A stretch of 64,000 nt of DNA from Halocynthiibacter styelae (GCF_016123485.1 NZ_JADCKQ010000001.1:1-64000); one strand, 5' to 3'. Counted from the first letter of the stretch, positions 44,661 to 54,688 are shown. A program made the numbers and translations. The notes: generated by a model from the letters alone, not told the origin.

Positions 44661-46538
44661 TTACGGGATCTGTGTCAGCAGCCCGTTGATCGCGGCCTGG
44701 TTGCGGGTTGCACCGGCGGCATTCAGGCGCTCACGGGCCCAGGCTGCATAGGCATCCTGGGCGATGCTTTGTGTCAGCGCAGTCTGAATGCGTTCCTGCA
44801 GGGCAATGGTTTCAGGGTTTTCCATATCCGGATCTTTGACGTCGTTTACGAAGACCAGAAAGGTTGAACCGAATTCAGACAGCACAATATGTGTGCCTGC
44901 GCCCGTGCCAAATACTGAACGGACCATGTCAGACGGTACTGCATCAATAAAGCTGCGGCGTGTCAGATCGCTTTCGCTCATGCTTTCCAGGCCCAGATCT
45001 TCGGCAGTTGCGCCAAGGGCAATCTGCCCGGCAAGTGTTTCGGCATGTGCCGCAAGAACTGTGTCGGTTTCCTGTGTTTCCCAACCCGCGATCACTTTTT
45101 CGCGCACCTCATCAATTGGCAGAACAAAGGGTTCGGTGAACCCATCAAGACGCATAGCAAAAATGCCGCCGTCATCCAGGGTCATAACTTCGGGGAAGTC
45201 ATCCTCGGTCAGGGCCGCCGCCGCTTCGCGGAAATCGACATAGGCGGCGATGCCAGCGCCCTGATCATCCGACCAGGAAATCGTGTTCAGAACCATATCG
45301 GTTTCTTCTGCGACGTCTTCCAGGGTTGCACCGCCTGCCAGCAGATCGTCGATGTCCGTTGCCAGCGCTTCGATCACGCGGCGTGCACGATCAGCGGCCA
45401 GGTCTTGGCGCAGGATCGGCAGGGCGGTTTCAAAGGTGGTGATGCGTTCTGGCAGAATGCCGTTCATGCGGAAAATCGCAGGGCCGAAGGTGCTGGGCAG
45501 GGTACCGGTCACGCCCGGGCCGTCGAGGGCAAAGATCGCTTCTGCCGTTTCAGCGTCCAGATCGGTTGCCAGAACATCGCCCATATCCAGATCAGACAGG
45601 TTCAGGCCACGTTCTTCAACCAGCGCATCAAAGGTGATTTCGCCGGATGTAAGGCGGGTTGCGGCAGTGTCTGCGTCTTCCTGTGACCCGAAAACCAGAC
45701 GTTCCAGCAGGCGACGTTCTGCAACGATGAATTCATCGGCACGGGAATCATAGAGTTCCTGCAAGGCAGTTTCGTCGATTTCCACCGTATCGAACAACAT
45801 TTCAGGCAGCAGCTGCACAAAGGTAATTTCTTTGGTACGCGGCGTTGTGAAATCGGCAGCGGCATTGGCTTCGTGATAAGCGGCCAGCTGTTCTTCGGTT
45901 GGTGTTGCCAGGGGGTCCGGCAGGTCGCCTTCGTCCAGGCGGATCCAGGAAATATCCCGACGCTGTGCTTCGTAGTTCAACAGGGCGTTGACCTGTGCTT
46001 CGCCAGCATTCAGGCCAGACACCATCGCAGCCTGCACCAGGGTGCGGGCAATGTCATCCCGGATTGAGTTTTCGTAATCCCGGGTGTTCAGATTGTTGCG
46101 CGACAGGGTTTCTTTATAGGCGTCTTCATCAAAGCTGCCGTCAAGCCCGGCAAACGCAGGGGTGCTGATAAGCTGATCCCGTACCTGCACATCACCAGCA
46201 GAAATACCCATTTCAGCCGCTTCATTGTCCAGGGCCGCATCAAGCGTCAGACGATCCAGAACCTGTTGATCCAGGGTCTGGCCGTAAATCTGGGTGTAGA
46301 TTTCGTTTACTGACGCCAGTGTTGCCGGTTGTTGGGTTTCGGCTGCGACCTGACGCAGCTCGCCCTGAAGGGCGTTATAGTATTCCTGAACCGTCACGCT
46401 GCGGCTGCCCGCAGTGACAACGGCCTGGGAAGAACCGCCGAAGTTTGACAGACCAAAGCCGCCAAGACCGACGACAAGCATGACGATAATCGCCCAGACA
46501 AAGAATTTGGTAATCGGACCGGATTTTGCGCTGGCCAT
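44661..46538 (-). CDS. PpiD-like periplasmic peptidyl-prolyl isomerase/chaperone
   Basis: This 625-residue protein is anchored by one N-terminal membrane segment (about 11-30, FFVWAIIVMLVVGLGGFGL) and carries a SurA-N-like chaperone part (LDQQVLDRLTLDAALDNEA region) and a parvulin-like region in the middle and C-terminal parts. Relatives help newly exported proteins fold in the periplasm. The parvulin segment is divergent, so isomerase activity is uncertain. It lies directly upstream of trpE in the same orientation. Confidence 0.85.
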   Translation of the reverse strand: MASAKSGPITKFFVWAIIVMLVVGLGGFGLSNFGGSSQAVVTAGSRSVTVQEYYNALQGELRQVAAETQQPATLASVNEIYTQIYGQTLDQQVLDRLTLDAALDNEAAEMGISAGDVQVRDQLISTPAFAGLDGSFDEDAYKETLSRNNLNTRDYENSIRDDIARTLVQAAMVSGLNAGEAQVNALLNYEAQRRDISWIRLDEGDLPDPLATPTEEQLAAYHEANAAADFTTPRTKEITFVQLLPEMLFDTVEIDETALQELYDSRADEFIVAERRLLERLVFGSQEDADTAATRLTSGEITFDALVEERGLNLSDLDMGDVLATDLDAETAEAIFALDGPGVTGTLPSTFGPAIFRMNGILPERITTFETALPILRQDLAADRARRVIEALATDIDDLLAGGATLEDVAEETDMVLNTISWSDDQGAGIAAYVDFREAAAALTEDDFPEVMTLDDGGIFAMRLDGFTEPFVLPIDEVREKVIAGWETQETDTVLAAHAETLAGQIALGATAEDLGLESMSESDLTRRSFIDAVPSDMVRSVFGTGAGTHIVLSEFGSTFLVFVNDVKDPDMENPETIALQERIQTALTQSIAQDAYAAWARERLNAAGATRNQAAINGLLTQIP

Positions 46539-46669
46539 CTGGCTCTCCCTGAAAGTGTTGACGTGTTGTTAGACGCTTGCGCAGCGGGGGGCAAGCCTGT
46601 GGGCGGCTGCAGGGCGCTCACATCTGTGAAAGCCCTGTTCTTTTTGGTGGTTGTGGCAGATTTGTGCGC

Positions 46670-47857
46670 TTATCGCAGGGATTGCAGGCGCTGAAACAGA
46701 TCACTGATTCCGCCCCGGTCCACATTGGCGAAAGCGATGCGCAGCTGACGTTTGCCTGCTGCGTCGCCTTCGGGGGTGAACATCGTGCCTGGCAAAAGCA
46801 GAACACCAGCGTCGCGGACAAGGCGTTTTGCCAGCGCGTCAGAGCTTTCTTCAAACGGGTGTTCTGCCCAGGCGAAATAGGCCCCGCAGCCCAGCAGGCG
46901 CCAGCCGTTAAGTTGCGGGAATCCCTCAGTAATTGCGGCGCGACGATCAAGGATTTCAGCGCGTTCCCCAAGCACCCAGTCCGTCAGGTTTTGCAGGCCC
47001 CATAGGGCGGCGATCTGGCCAAGCTGATTGGGGCAGATGGCGACGGTATCAAGGAATTTTTCAGCTTCTGCCAGACGGGCCGGGGAGGCAATGAAAGCGC
47101 CCACGCGGTGCCCGGTCAGGCGGAAGGCCTTGGAGAAGGAATAAAGATGCACCAGGGTTTTGTCCCAGTCGGGATCCTGAAACAGATCATGGGCGGCAGA
47201 GGTCACACCATCGCAACGGCTGTCAAAATCGCGGTAGGTTTCGTCCAGCAATAGGGTTAATCCGTGCCGTTCGCAAAGCGCATAAAACGCACGCAGCAGG
47301 TCTGCCGGATATTCCACACCGCCGGGATTGTTGGGGGAGACAAGCGCGATGGCTTTGGTGCGATCCGTGATCAGGGCTTCGGCCTTTGCCGGATTGGGCA
47401 GAAGACTATCGCCGGTGGCCAGCGGAACCGCGTGAACGCCCTGCATGTCGCACCACATTTTATGGTTGAAATACCATGGGGTTGGAAGGATGACTTCATC
47501 CCCTTCACCGGCAATGGTTGCCAGCACCGCAGCAAAGGCCTGGTTGCAGCCTGATGTAATCGCTACCTGATTATCCGCGATCTGTCCGTCATAGGCCTTT
47601 GACCAGCGTGTGGCGACTTCGGCGCGCAGGTCTTCATTGCCAAGGACCGGGCCGTAAAGATGGGCTTCATCAAGGTTAATGGCGGCATGTGCAATGGCTT
47701 GACGCAGCGCGAGCGGCGGGGGCGCAACGGGCGCGGCCTGACTGACGTTGATCAGGGGACGGTCATGGGTAAATTCAACGCCGTTCAGCCAGCGGCGGGC
47801 CTCCATCACCGGGGGTGAAAATGTGGCGGCCATGCGGGGATTAAGCGGTGAAACCAT
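46670..47857 (-). CDS. class I/II PLP-dependent aminotransferase
   Basis: This 395-residue enzyme is a fold-type I aminotransferase: ITSGCNQAFAAVLA (cofactor loop), SPNNPGGVEYP, LLLDETYRDF with the PLP Asp, HLYSFSKAFRLTGHRVG with the Schiff-base Lys, and the C-terminal Arg in KRQLRIAFA. I chose the ATG at 47857 because GAGGA stands seven bases before it; ATG 47875 and the frame beyond lack a ribosome-binding site, and further upstream lies a tandem repeat. The substrate is not evident. Confidence 0.88.
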   Translation of the reverse strand: MVSPLNPRMAATFSPPVMEARRWLNGVEFTHDRPLINVSQAAPVAPPPLALRQAIAHAAINLDEAHLYGPVLGNEDLRAEVATRWSKAYDGQIADNQVAITSGCNQAFAAVLATIAGEGDEVILPTPWYFNHKMWCDMQGVHAVPLATGDSLLPNPAKAEALITDRTKAIALVSPNNPGGVEYPADLLRAFYALCERHGLTLLLDETYRDFDSRCDGVTSAAHDLFQDPDWDKTLVHLYSFSKAFRLTGHRVGAFIASPARLAEAEKFLDTVAICPNQLGQIAALWGLQNLTDWVLGERAEILDRRAAITEGFPQLNGWRLLGCGAYFAWAEHPFEESSDALAKRLVRDAGVLLLPGTMFTPEGDAAGKRQLRIAFANVDRGGISDLFQRLQSLR

Positions 47858-47927
47858 CGGTGCGTCCTCTGTCATTTTCAGGATTTGTGACAGGCGGGCG
47901 CGGGCGGCGCAAGGGGCGGTTTCAGGC

Positions 47928-47982
47928 GATGCACAAAGCATGCACATGTTATGCACATCTTATGCATATCGCATGCGCGCAG
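47928..47982. repeat. five tandem 11-bp ATGCAC repeats
   Basis: Five consecutive 11-base units start at 47928, 47939, 47950, 47961 and 47972: GATGCACAAAG, CATGCACATGT, TATGCACATCT, TATGCATATCG, CATGCGCGCAG. Positions 2-5 (ATGC) are identical in all, and ATGCAC in three. One unit per DNA turn suggests a protein-binding array. It lies in the leader of the aminotransferase gene, just after the stop of the membrane-protein gene. Confidence 0.7.
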
Positions 47983-47984
47983 CG

Positions 47985-48668
47985 TTAAGCGCCAATTAAC
48001 CTTGTCTGAAGCCAGATCAGCGCGGGATATGCCGCAAGCCATGTCCAGAAAAAACGGTTAAGACCGAAGAAACAGGCGTTGGACAGGTGGAAAAATGCGG
48101 CGATGGTCAGGGCAAGATAAAGCGCGGTTGCGTGAAAGAATGCCAGGGGAAAGGTGACTTCAAACAGCATGACCGCCCAGGAGGCTGTGAAGGTCAGGCC
48201 CGGTTTATGGGCAAGCGCACGCAGGTTTTCGCTAACGGGGTAGGCAGAGTAGGCGAAAACATCGGATAATGCGCGGCCGGTTCGCCATTCCAGATTCATG
48301 ATCTTGATCTGGCCGGAGATGAAATAGGACAAGATCAGTTGCGCCGCGAGATAGGCCAGCGCCAGTTCCGCCCAGGCCGGGGGCGTAAGGTGCGCCAGCG
48401 TCAGGCAGGTCAGGATCAGAAAACCCATCTTATCCGCGCCACCATTATAGGGGCCCTGAAAATGGTGCAGCAGCAGGATTGATATCAGCAGAAGCAGGGT
48501 TAAAGTGAAGCTGCTGTTCAGACCGAGGATTAGCATGACCGCAAGCGTCGCGCGCAAGGAAAACAGCATGCGGGGCATATGGGGCAGGGAGAGATGTTCA
48601 AGGCTTGCCTGAAGGATCGCCCAGCCCAGCAGGATTTCTGTCAGGCGCAGGGCGATTTCAAATGTCAT
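47985..48668 (-). CDS. multi-pass membrane protein, HTTM/DoxX-like
   Basis: This 227-residue protein has six or seven membrane segments. The motif HHFQGPYNGGADKMGFLIL (about 65-83) recalls the NGGxD signature of HTTM/DoxX-like proteins, whose roles include quinone-linked and carboxylase-like functions; I cannot decide which. I chose ATG 48668; it overlaps the preceding gene by 11 bp, so the two are coupled. Confidence 0.6.
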   Translation of the reverse strand: MTFEIALRLTEILLGWAILQASLEHLSLPHMPRMLFSLRATLAVMLILGLNSSFTLTLLLLISILLLHHFQGPYNGGADKMGFLILTCLTLAHLTPPAWAELALAYLAAQLILSYFISGQIKIMNLEWRTGRALSDVFAYSAYPVSENLRALAHKPGLTFTASWAVMLFEVTFPLAFFHATALYLALTIAAFFHLSNACFFGLNRFFWTWLAAYPALIWLQTRLIGA

Positions 48669-49092
48669 TGTCCCGCCCTTTGTGCTGCGCAGGATAAATG
48701 CCGGATGTGAAAGTGATCTGTTCCTGCAGTGTGCCGTCAATCCGGTCGATGAATTTCAGACGGAACTGCAATGTGGTCGCCTTATGGGGCATGTCCTGGC
48801 GCAACGGTTTCAGGATTTCACCGATGCTGTGGTCTGTCACTTCTGCTGTCAGCCGTTCGGAACAGCTGACCATAAACAGGGTTTCATTCCAACGCGGGTT
48901 CCAGATCATCCTTTGCAGGATCGTTATTGGGGAAAGATGTGTGGGACGGGGGCGGAAGGCCTGCCAGTGTTCATCAAGATCCGGGCTGCGCCATTCGATC
49001 CGCGGCGAAGGTTGCACAGCTTTGAAAAACCGCCAGGAAGGGATCAGCGCGGGCAGGGTCAGGCGCAGGGTATCAGTCAGGATCTGTAACAC
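48658..49092 (-). CDS. unknown protein coupled to membrane gene
   Basis: This 144-residue soluble protein has no family I recognise. It has conserved-looking aromatic and Arg patches (IPSWRFFKAVQPSPRIEWRS, NPRWNETLFMVSCSERLTAE). It is the upstream partner of the membrane protein (11-bp overlap) and likely works with it at the membrane. No signal peptide is seen. Confidence 0.6.
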   Translation of the reverse strand: MLQILTDTLRLTLPALIPSWRFFKAVQPSPRIEWRSPDLDEHWQAFRPRPTHLSPITILQRMIWNPRWNETLFMVSCSERLTAEVTDHSIGEILKPLRQDMPHKATTLQFRLKFIDRIDGTLQEQITFTSGIYPAQHKGRDNDI

Positions 49093-49137
49093 CGCGCCAG
49101 TTAAGGCGCAGTTGGTTAGAATTTGATTAAACCGCGT

Positions 49138-50238
49138 TTATGCCATCGCATCGCGATACTGGCTGAGGAAGGCCATGATCGGATGTTCAGATTGCGAGGT
49201 GCAGCCGGCATCGACAAGCAACGGTCCGGTGTCAAAACCGCCGCTTTCAAGGCCGCGCTGTACACTGTCAACAATTGGCCCATCCTCGGCAAAAGTGGTG
49301 GTGCGGTGTTGATGGATGATCTCGGCCTCAACCACATTTGGCGTGGCCTCGGGCAACCACCAGTCAACTTCGATCTTGGTCTGGTTCACGCTGACGGGCT
49401 TCCAGCGATAGGTGTTCACAATGCCGCCGGGATAGATCTGAAGCGCGAACAGCGGGAAGAACCACCAGGTCAGGAATTTATCGGTTTTGGCTGTGGGATC
49501 AGCGACATAGCTGTAGGATTTACGTTCATCCGGGCGGGCCGGGCTGACGTGACGAATGCCATAGCTGTGGCCGCGCGTGCGATAGGCGTCCGGATCCACG
49601 ACGCCGGTTGTTAAGGTCTTATGCACCACGGCGCAGTGATAACATTCGTTGAAATTCTCAGCCACGACCTTCCAGTTGGCATTGGCCTGCCGTTCGGTGC
49701 GCGCGGCGTGGTGGTAGTTACCAAGGTTGGGCGCGTATTCCTGAATTTCGGGGATAGCTGCGGCGGCAATTTCCGCAAAAGGCCTCGCCTCCGAATCCAG
49801 ATTCACAAGGATGAGGCCCATAAAGATTTCAAGCCGCACCTGTTTCAGCGGGTATTTATCCTTGTCGAAGCCGGGGAAATTGCCGCTGTTGGGGGCGGCG
49901 CGCAGCTTGCCGGTCGTGTCATAGGTCCAGGCGTGGTAGGGGCAGGTCAGTTTTTTGGTGCAGCCTTCGCCCTGCAACAATTCATGACCGCGATGGGCGC
50001 AGACATTGTGGAAGGCGCGGATTTCACCATCCTGGCCGCGCATCACGATTACAGAGCTGCCAGAGATATCTTCGACACGGTAATCGCCCGGATTGGGCAG
50101 GTCATTCACATGGCCAAACAATTGCCAGGAGCGACGGAAGATTTTGGCGCGCTCGCTGCGAAACAGCGCATCATCCCAATAGCTGCTGGCGGGCAGGGTT
50201 TCATAGACGCCGCCGTCAAATTGCATTTCGTCTTTCAT
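49138..50238 (-). CDS. Rieske oxygenase alpha subunit
   Basis: This 366-residue protein is the catalytic subunit of a Rieske non-heme iron oxygenase. The Rieske [2Fe-2S] ligands are in CAHRGHELLQGEG and CPYHAW (CxH and CxxH); the mononuclear iron site is in ENFNECYHCAVVHKTL, with a downstream acidic ligand. Relatives act on aromatic acids or quaternary amines such as glycine betaine; the substrate cannot be read here. GGGAGG stands six bases before ATG 50238. No reductase gene is adjacent. Confidence 0.9.
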   Translation of the reverse strand: MKDEMQFDGGVYETLPASSYWDDALFRSERAKIFRRSWQLFGHVNDLPNPGDYRVEDISGSSVIVMRGQDGEIRAFHNVCAHRGHELLQGEGCTKKLTCPYHAWTYDTTGKLRAAPNSGNFPGFDKDKYPLKQVRLEIFMGLILVNLDSEARPFAEIAAAAIPEIQEYAPNLGNYHHAARTERQANANWKVVAENFNECYHCAVVHKTLTTGVVDPDAYRTRGHSYGIRHVSPARPDERKSYSYVADPTAKTDKFLTWWFFPLFALQIYPGGIVNTYRWKPVSVNQTKIEVDWWLPEATPNVVEAEIIHQHRTTTFAEDGPIVDSVQRGLESGGFDTGPLLVDAGCTSQSEHPIMAFLSQYRDAMA

Positions 50239-50386
50239 CGCTGCCTCCCACGGTTGATGTGAAAAGGATAGGCGATTTATTTTGGAATTATATTTCACGC
50301 ACGGCAAGTTTTGGTCGAAATCAGGAACTCTGATTGCGACGGGGCTGTGCCGTTTTTATGCGTGAGATTTCGTGATCAGCGCGTGA

Positions 50387-51730
50387 TCAGATCCCGGTCA
50401 GCATGCGTGAAATCTTAACCGCATAGCGATCTGTCATACCGGATGTATAGTCAGCCATGGCGTGCAGGGCGGAATAGCTGTCGGTGATGTCACGCAGGTC
50501 CAGTTCGACCGCACGGGCAAGCTGGGTTTCGTAATCGCCCAGCTTATCCAGATCCCAGCCTTTGGCCTGCAGATCGGTGAAGACCGGCAGGATACCGTTC
50601 AGCACATTGTGGATTGTGGCGCGGCCCGAGACTTCGAGTTTGGTTTTGCGCGGGGCGGTGAACAGCTGGGTATTGGCCAGCTTTTTGATCGCGGCGAATT
50701 CAGCGGCTTTGTCTGATTCTTCCACAAGGCCCGAGGTGAACGTACCCGACATGATGGCAGTGTAATGGGTTTTGAACGCTTCGACACAGGCGGCAACGCC
50801 ACCGCCGATGGCAAGGGCACGCAGATGGGCGATATGTTCGGCGCGGGTGTTGTTTGCGCTGCGGTCGGTTGCGAAATGCGATAGAGGGGTCAGCAGATCT
50901 TTCACATCGTCATAGCTGAGGTCGCCAGAGGTAAAGGCATCTTCCAGGTCCACGATATTATAGCAGATGTCATCCGCAGCTTCGACGAGGAAGACCAGCG
51001 GGTGACGGCGATACCAGCGGTTTTCATCTGTGCCCTCAGAGATCAGGCCAAGGGTATAGGCGATCTTGTGGAAGTGATCCGCTTCGGAATGAAAGACGCC
51101 GAATTTCTTCAGGCCACAGTAGGGATTGCCACCGGATTTCTCAGCGGTCTGAACATCGGCCGTGACCGGGTATTTCGTGAAAGCGCCAAGAACCCCATGC
51201 GACAGGCGCATGCCGCCGTCATTGCGGTACATTTCCAGACGCGAGATAATGCGGAAGCCCTGGGCGTTGCCTTCAAAATCGATGAATTCGGGTTTCAGGT
51301 GATTCGCTACATCTGTGAACAGGGGCGATTCTGTCCTAAATTGCGCGGCAAACCAGGCCCCGATGGCGTTTTCACCGGAATGGCCGAACGGCGGGTTGCC
51401 GATGTCATGGGCCAGACAGGCGGCCTGGATCATACCAGCGATGTCGTGACGTCCGCCCGGCGCGATATGTTTTTCATCCTCAAGCCATTGCCCGACACCC
51501 ATGCCAAGAGATCGCCCGACACTGGCGGTTTCCACAGAATGGATCAGCCGGTGATGGATGTGATCATGATCATGCAGGGGATGCACCTGGGTTTTATTTG
51601 CAAGACGCCGGAAGGGCGCGGAAAAGGAAATACGGTCTGCATCAATGATATAAGGTTCGCGGCGAATGCCTTTCTGATCCTTCGGCTCAGCGCCATTGCG
51701 GCCCGCGTGAAGAAGTTGCGCCCAGTTCAT
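50387..51730 (-). CDS. dgt: deoxyguanosinetriphosphate triphosphohydrolase-like protein
   Basis: This 447-residue HD-domain enzyme hydrolyses dNTPs to nucleoside and triphosphate. HD ligands are visible: HHRLIHSVETASVGRSL (His), CLAHDIGNPPFGHSGENAIG (His-Asp) and later VEAADDICYNIVDLEDAF. The body (SRLEMYRNDGGMRLS to PRKTKLEVSG) matches dGTPase type proteins. The start is one of two adjacent ATGs (51733 or 51730) with a weak ribosome-binding site. Confidence 0.9.
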   Translation of the reverse strand: MNWAQLLHAGRNGAEPKDQKGIRREPYIIDADRISFSAPFRRLANKTQVHPLHDHDHIHHRLIHSVETASVGRSLGMGVGQWLEDEKHIAPGGRHDIAGMIQAACLAHDIGNPPFGHSGENAIGAWFAAQFRTESPLFTDVANHLKPEFIDFEGNAQGFRIISRLEMYRNDGGMRLSHGVLGAFTKYPVTADVQTAEKSGGNPYCGLKKFGVFHSEADHFHKIAYTLGLISEGTDENRWYRRHPLVFLVEAADDICYNIVDLEDAFTSGDLSYDDVKDLLTPLSHFATDRSANNTRAEHIAHLRALAIGGGVAACVEAFKTHYTAIMSGTFTSGLVEESDKAAEFAAIKKLANTQLFTAPRKTKLEVSGRATIHNVLNGILPVFTDLQAKGWDLDKLGDYETQLARAVELDLRDITDSYSALHAMADYTSGMTDRYAVKISRMLTGI

Positions 51731-51756
51731 CATTATACTGTCTTTCTGATGCGTAA

Positions 51757-51783
51757 GAAAAAAGCGCCCGCGAGGGGCGCTTT
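51757..51783 (-). terminator. rho-independent terminator after gpt
   Basis: AGCGCCC (51763-51769) and GGGCGCT (51775-51781) form a 7-bp stem around five bases; on the minus strand T-rich sequence follows. It ends the phosphoribosyltransferase transcript 9 bp after its stop. Confidence 0.85.
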
Positions 51784-51791
51784 GAAATGGC

Positions 51792-52298
51792 TCAGTCTTT
51801 GCCCCGGTAAGGTTCGACATATTGCAATGCCATGTCCCAGGGGAAGAAGATCCATGTGTCCTGAGACACCTCAGTGATGAATGTATCCACCTGCGGGCGG
51901 CCTTTTGGTTTGGCATAGACCGTGGCGAAATGCGCCTTGGGATACATGGCACGCACGACTTCAAGGGTTTTGCCGCTGTCGACCAGATCGTCGATGATCA
52001 GCACGCCTTCACCGTCACCCATCAGATCCGCATCCGGTGCTTTCAGCACCTGCGCGTCTGACTGGGACTGGTGGTCATAGGATTTGATAGAGATCGTATC
52101 AACGGTGCGGATGTCCAGCTCACGCGCCATAATCATCGCCGGGGCCATGCCGCCACGGGTGATCGCAACACAGGCACGCCATGCGCCGTCATCCGGGCCT
52201 TTGCCGTCCAGACGCCAGGCCAGCGCACGGGAATCACGGTGAATCTGGTCCCAGCTGATGTGGAAACCTTTTTCATGGGGCAGGCGATGGTCGCTCAT
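51792..52298 (-). CDS. gpt: xanthine(-guanine) phosphoribosyltransferase
   Basis: This 168-residue purine-salvage enzyme joins xanthine or guanine to PRPP. The PRPP-binding motif is [13 protein letters not shown] (about 98-110), and the N-terminal stretch [15 protein letters not shown] with [10 protein letters not shown] is typical of bacterial Gpt. The C-terminal WIFFPWDM holds the base-binding aromatic. Length matches the family. Confidence 0.93.
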   Translation of the reverse strand: MSDHRLPHEKGFHISWDQIHRDSRALAWRLDGKGPDDGAWRACVAITRGGMAPAMIMARELDIRTVDTISIKSYDHQSQSDAQVLKAPDADLMGDGEGVLIIDDLVDSGKTLEVVRAMYPKAHFATVYAKPKGRPQVDTFITEVSQDTWIFFPWDMALQYVEPYRGKD

Positions 52299-52382
52299 AG
52301 CTATGTCCTTGCTGACTGTGGCGCGGAAATTTGATTTCAGACGTCTTAACGCCTGTGGGGCTGATTTGTCGAGACTTCGTGG

Positions 52383-52994
52383 TCAGCCCGCAGCGATTTT
52401 CACACCAAGCGCCGCCAGAAGCCCGCCAAAGATGCGGTCAATGATGTGCTTCAGGCCAAGATAGGCATTGCGGGTGCGTTCAAGCGAAAACAAGCGGGCG
52501 ACAAATGTGTTCCAGGTGAATTCAACGCAGAAGATCACACAGAGCAGGGCAAAGACCGACAGGGTGGTGGCGTCTGCGGGCAGGGTGCCGATGAAGACCG
52601 CGCCGAAAAACACGGCAGGTTTGGGATTCGCCAGCTGTGTGGTGAAGCCAAGGCGGAAAGCACGCAGGGGTGTCAGGCCCGTTGGGCTGGTGCTGTCTTC
52701 AATCGGATCAGCCGCGTGACGCCACATCTTGACCGCCATCCAGATCAGGTAAGCCGCGCCCAGGATTTTCAGAGCAATCAACAAAGCGGGTGCATATTCA
52801 AACAGCAGCGACAGACCAAAGACCGCAGCAACCGCCCAGAAAACCGCGCCGGCACCAATGCCCACGGCCAGGGCGGCACCGGTGCGCAGCCCCTGTTGCA
52901 GGCCGATACGCGCCGCCATCAGAACCGCCGGGCCGGGGCTTACGGCGGCCATGGTGCAAAGAAGGGCGGCGGCGAGGAAGGCGGCGATGCTCAC
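52383..52994 (-). CDS. LysE/RhtB-family amino-acid exporter
   Basis: This 203-residue membrane protein has six hydrophobic segments and the family start AAVSPGPAVLMAARIGLQQGLR, with TQLANPKPAVFFGAVF in the middle. LysE-type exporters remove amino acids such as lysine or homoserine. It begins with GTG, sharing one base with the fabI stop (TAGTG), so it is translated after FabI; the link in function is unclear. Confidence 0.88.
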   Translation of the reverse strand: MSIAAFLAAALLCTMAAVSPGPAVLMAARIGLQQGLRTGAALAVGIGAGAVFWAVAAVFGLSLLFEYAPALLIALKILGAAYLIWMAVKMWRHAADPIEDSTSPTGLTPLRAFRLGFTTQLANPKPAVFFGAVFIGTLPADATTLSVFALLCVIFCVEFTWNTFVARLFSLERTRNAYLGLKHIIDRIFGGLLAALGVKIAAG

Positions 52995-53812
52995 TATTTA
53001 CGTCCTGTCACAAGGTCGACGTCAGGTGCATCCACGGCTTTCATACCAACAATATGATAGCCTGCATCCACGTGCAGATTCTCTCCGGTCACGCCGGAAC
53101 CGAGATCTGACAGCAGATATACGGCAGATTTTCCGACCTCTTCCTGGGTTACGTTACGTCGCAGCGGTGCGTTGAGTTCATTCCATTTCATGATGTAACG
53201 GAAGTCCCCAATGCCTGAGGCAGCAAGGGTTTTGATCGGTCCGGCAGAGATCGCGTTTACGCGAATCCCGTCTTTGCCCAGATCTTCGGCCAGATATTTA
53301 ACAGATGCTTCAAGTGCTGCCTTGGCGACACCCATGACATTATAATGTGGCATCACCTGTTCTGCGCCATAATAGGTCAGTGTCAGCATGGAACCACCGT
53401 CTGTCATCAGCCTGGATGCGCGCTGTGCAACGGCTGTGAAGGAATAGACAGACACATCCATCGTCATGCGGAAGTTCTCAGGGCTGGTGTCGACATACCG
53501 TCCGCGCAGCTCGTTTTTGTCAGAAAAACCAATTGCATGCACAATAAAGTCAATCTTGCCCCACTTTGCTTCAACTTCACCAAAAGCGGCATCCATAGAT
53601 TCCTGATCTGAAACATCGCAATCAATCAGAAGTTCCACGCCCAGCGATGCGGCCAGCGGTTCCACACGTTTGCGGAATGCATCGCCCATATATGAAAATG
53701 CAAGTTCTGCACCCTGTTCTGCACAGGCCTGGGCAATGCCCCAGGCGATGGATTTGTCGTTTGCGACGCCCATAATCAGGCCGCGCTTACCTGTCATCAG
53801 TCCTGCTGACAT
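52994..53812 (-). CDS. fabI: enoyl-[acyl-carrier-protein] reductase FabI
   Basis: This 272-residue NADH-dependent reductase finishes each cycle of fatty-acid elongation. Features: GKRGLIMGVANDKSIAWGIA (cofactor loop), FSYMGDAFRKRVEPLA, the catalytic Tyr pair in SMLTLTYYGAEQVMPHYNVMGVAKAALE (Y-x6-K) and GPIKTLAASGIGDF. GGGGGA precedes ATG 53812; the frame is open further to 53890 without a ribosome-binding site. Confidence 0.95.
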   Translation of the reverse strand: MSAGLMTGKRGLIMGVANDKSIAWGIAQACAEQGAELAFSYMGDAFRKRVEPLAASLGVELLIDCDVSDQESMDAAFGEVEAKWGKIDFIVHAIGFSDKNELRGRYVDTSPENFRMTMDVSVYSFTAVAQRASRLMTDGGSMLTLTYYGAEQVMPHYNVMGVAKAALEASVKYLAEDLGKDGIRVNAISAGPIKTLAASGIGDFRYIMKWNELNAPLRRNVTQEEVGKSAVYLLSDLGSGVTGENLHVDAGYHIVGMKAVDAPDVDLVTGRK

Positions 53813-54082
53813 CTGTTCCCCCGGGGATAATCTGTGATTTGCACGATTTTTAAGCGATTGTTCACGTCCCTTCAACCCGAAGGAAAACAATGGCCCTGAC
53901 GCAGATATCTTTTATTTAAAGAACTCTGTCACACTAAAATTGTCTGTTGTATTTGTCGGAAATGCAGTAATTGTTAACAAAGTCAATTAAATAGTGGGGG
54001 CATCAACCTGTCGACAAGTCCAGGTTGCGTCACTTCGCTGACGGGTTTATCGATTGCACCAAGTAAAAAATAAGAGGTTGAA

Positions 54083-54688
54083 ATGACAGGCAGATCAGGA
54101 ATTTTTAGCGGAGACAATCCGTTTGATCTGACACGCAGCTGGATGCTGGAGGCACAGGAAACTGAGCCCAATGATCCGAATGCGATAGCGCTTGCAACCG
54201 TTGATGACAAGGGAATGCCAAACGCGCGTATGGTTCTGCTTAAAGAAGTGGAAGACGATGCGTTTGTGTTCTATACGAATTTTGGTAGCCAGAAGGCACA
54301 AGAAATTGAAAGCGCGGGTACAGCTGCATTTGTCATGCACTGGAAAAGCCTGCGGCGTCAGATCCGTGTTCGTGGATTTGTCGAAAAAGAGGATGGAGAA
54401 AAGGCAGACGCATATTTTGCCTCCCGCTCGTTGCAGAGCAGGATTGGTGCATGGGCGTCACGTCAATCTCAGCCTCTGAAATCCCGCACGGAACTTATGG
54501 CGAATGTTGCCAAAGTGACAGCGAGGCAGGGTCCTTCTCCGAAGCGGCCTCCTTTCTGGGGTGGATTTCGAATAGTTCCGATTGAAATCGAGTTCTGGGC
54601 TGATGGTGCGTTTCGAATGCATGACAGATTCGTCTGGAAACGCGAGAGTGTTGATCAGATGTGGCAGGCTTCGCGGCTGAATCCGTGA
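54083..54688 (+). CDS. pdxH: pyridoxine/pyridoxamine 5'-phosphate oxidase
   Basis: This 201-residue FMN enzyme makes pyridoxal phosphate. Typical segments: [53 protein letters not shown] (FMN phosphate), [18 protein letters not shown] and the C-terminal [17 protein letters not shown] ending RLNP. AGAGG precedes the ATG. It stands alone, with the cold-shock gene 119 bp later. Confidence 0.95.
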   Translation: MTGRSGIFSGDNPFDLTRSWMLEAQETEPNDPNAIALATVDDKGMPNARMVLLKEVEDDAFVFYTNFGSQKAQEIESAGTAAFVMHWKSLRRQIRVRGFVEKEDGEKADAYFASRSLQSRIGAWASRQSQPLKSRTELMANVAKVTARQGPSPKRPPFWGGFRIVPIEIEFWADGAFRMHDRFVWKRESVDQMWQASRLNP

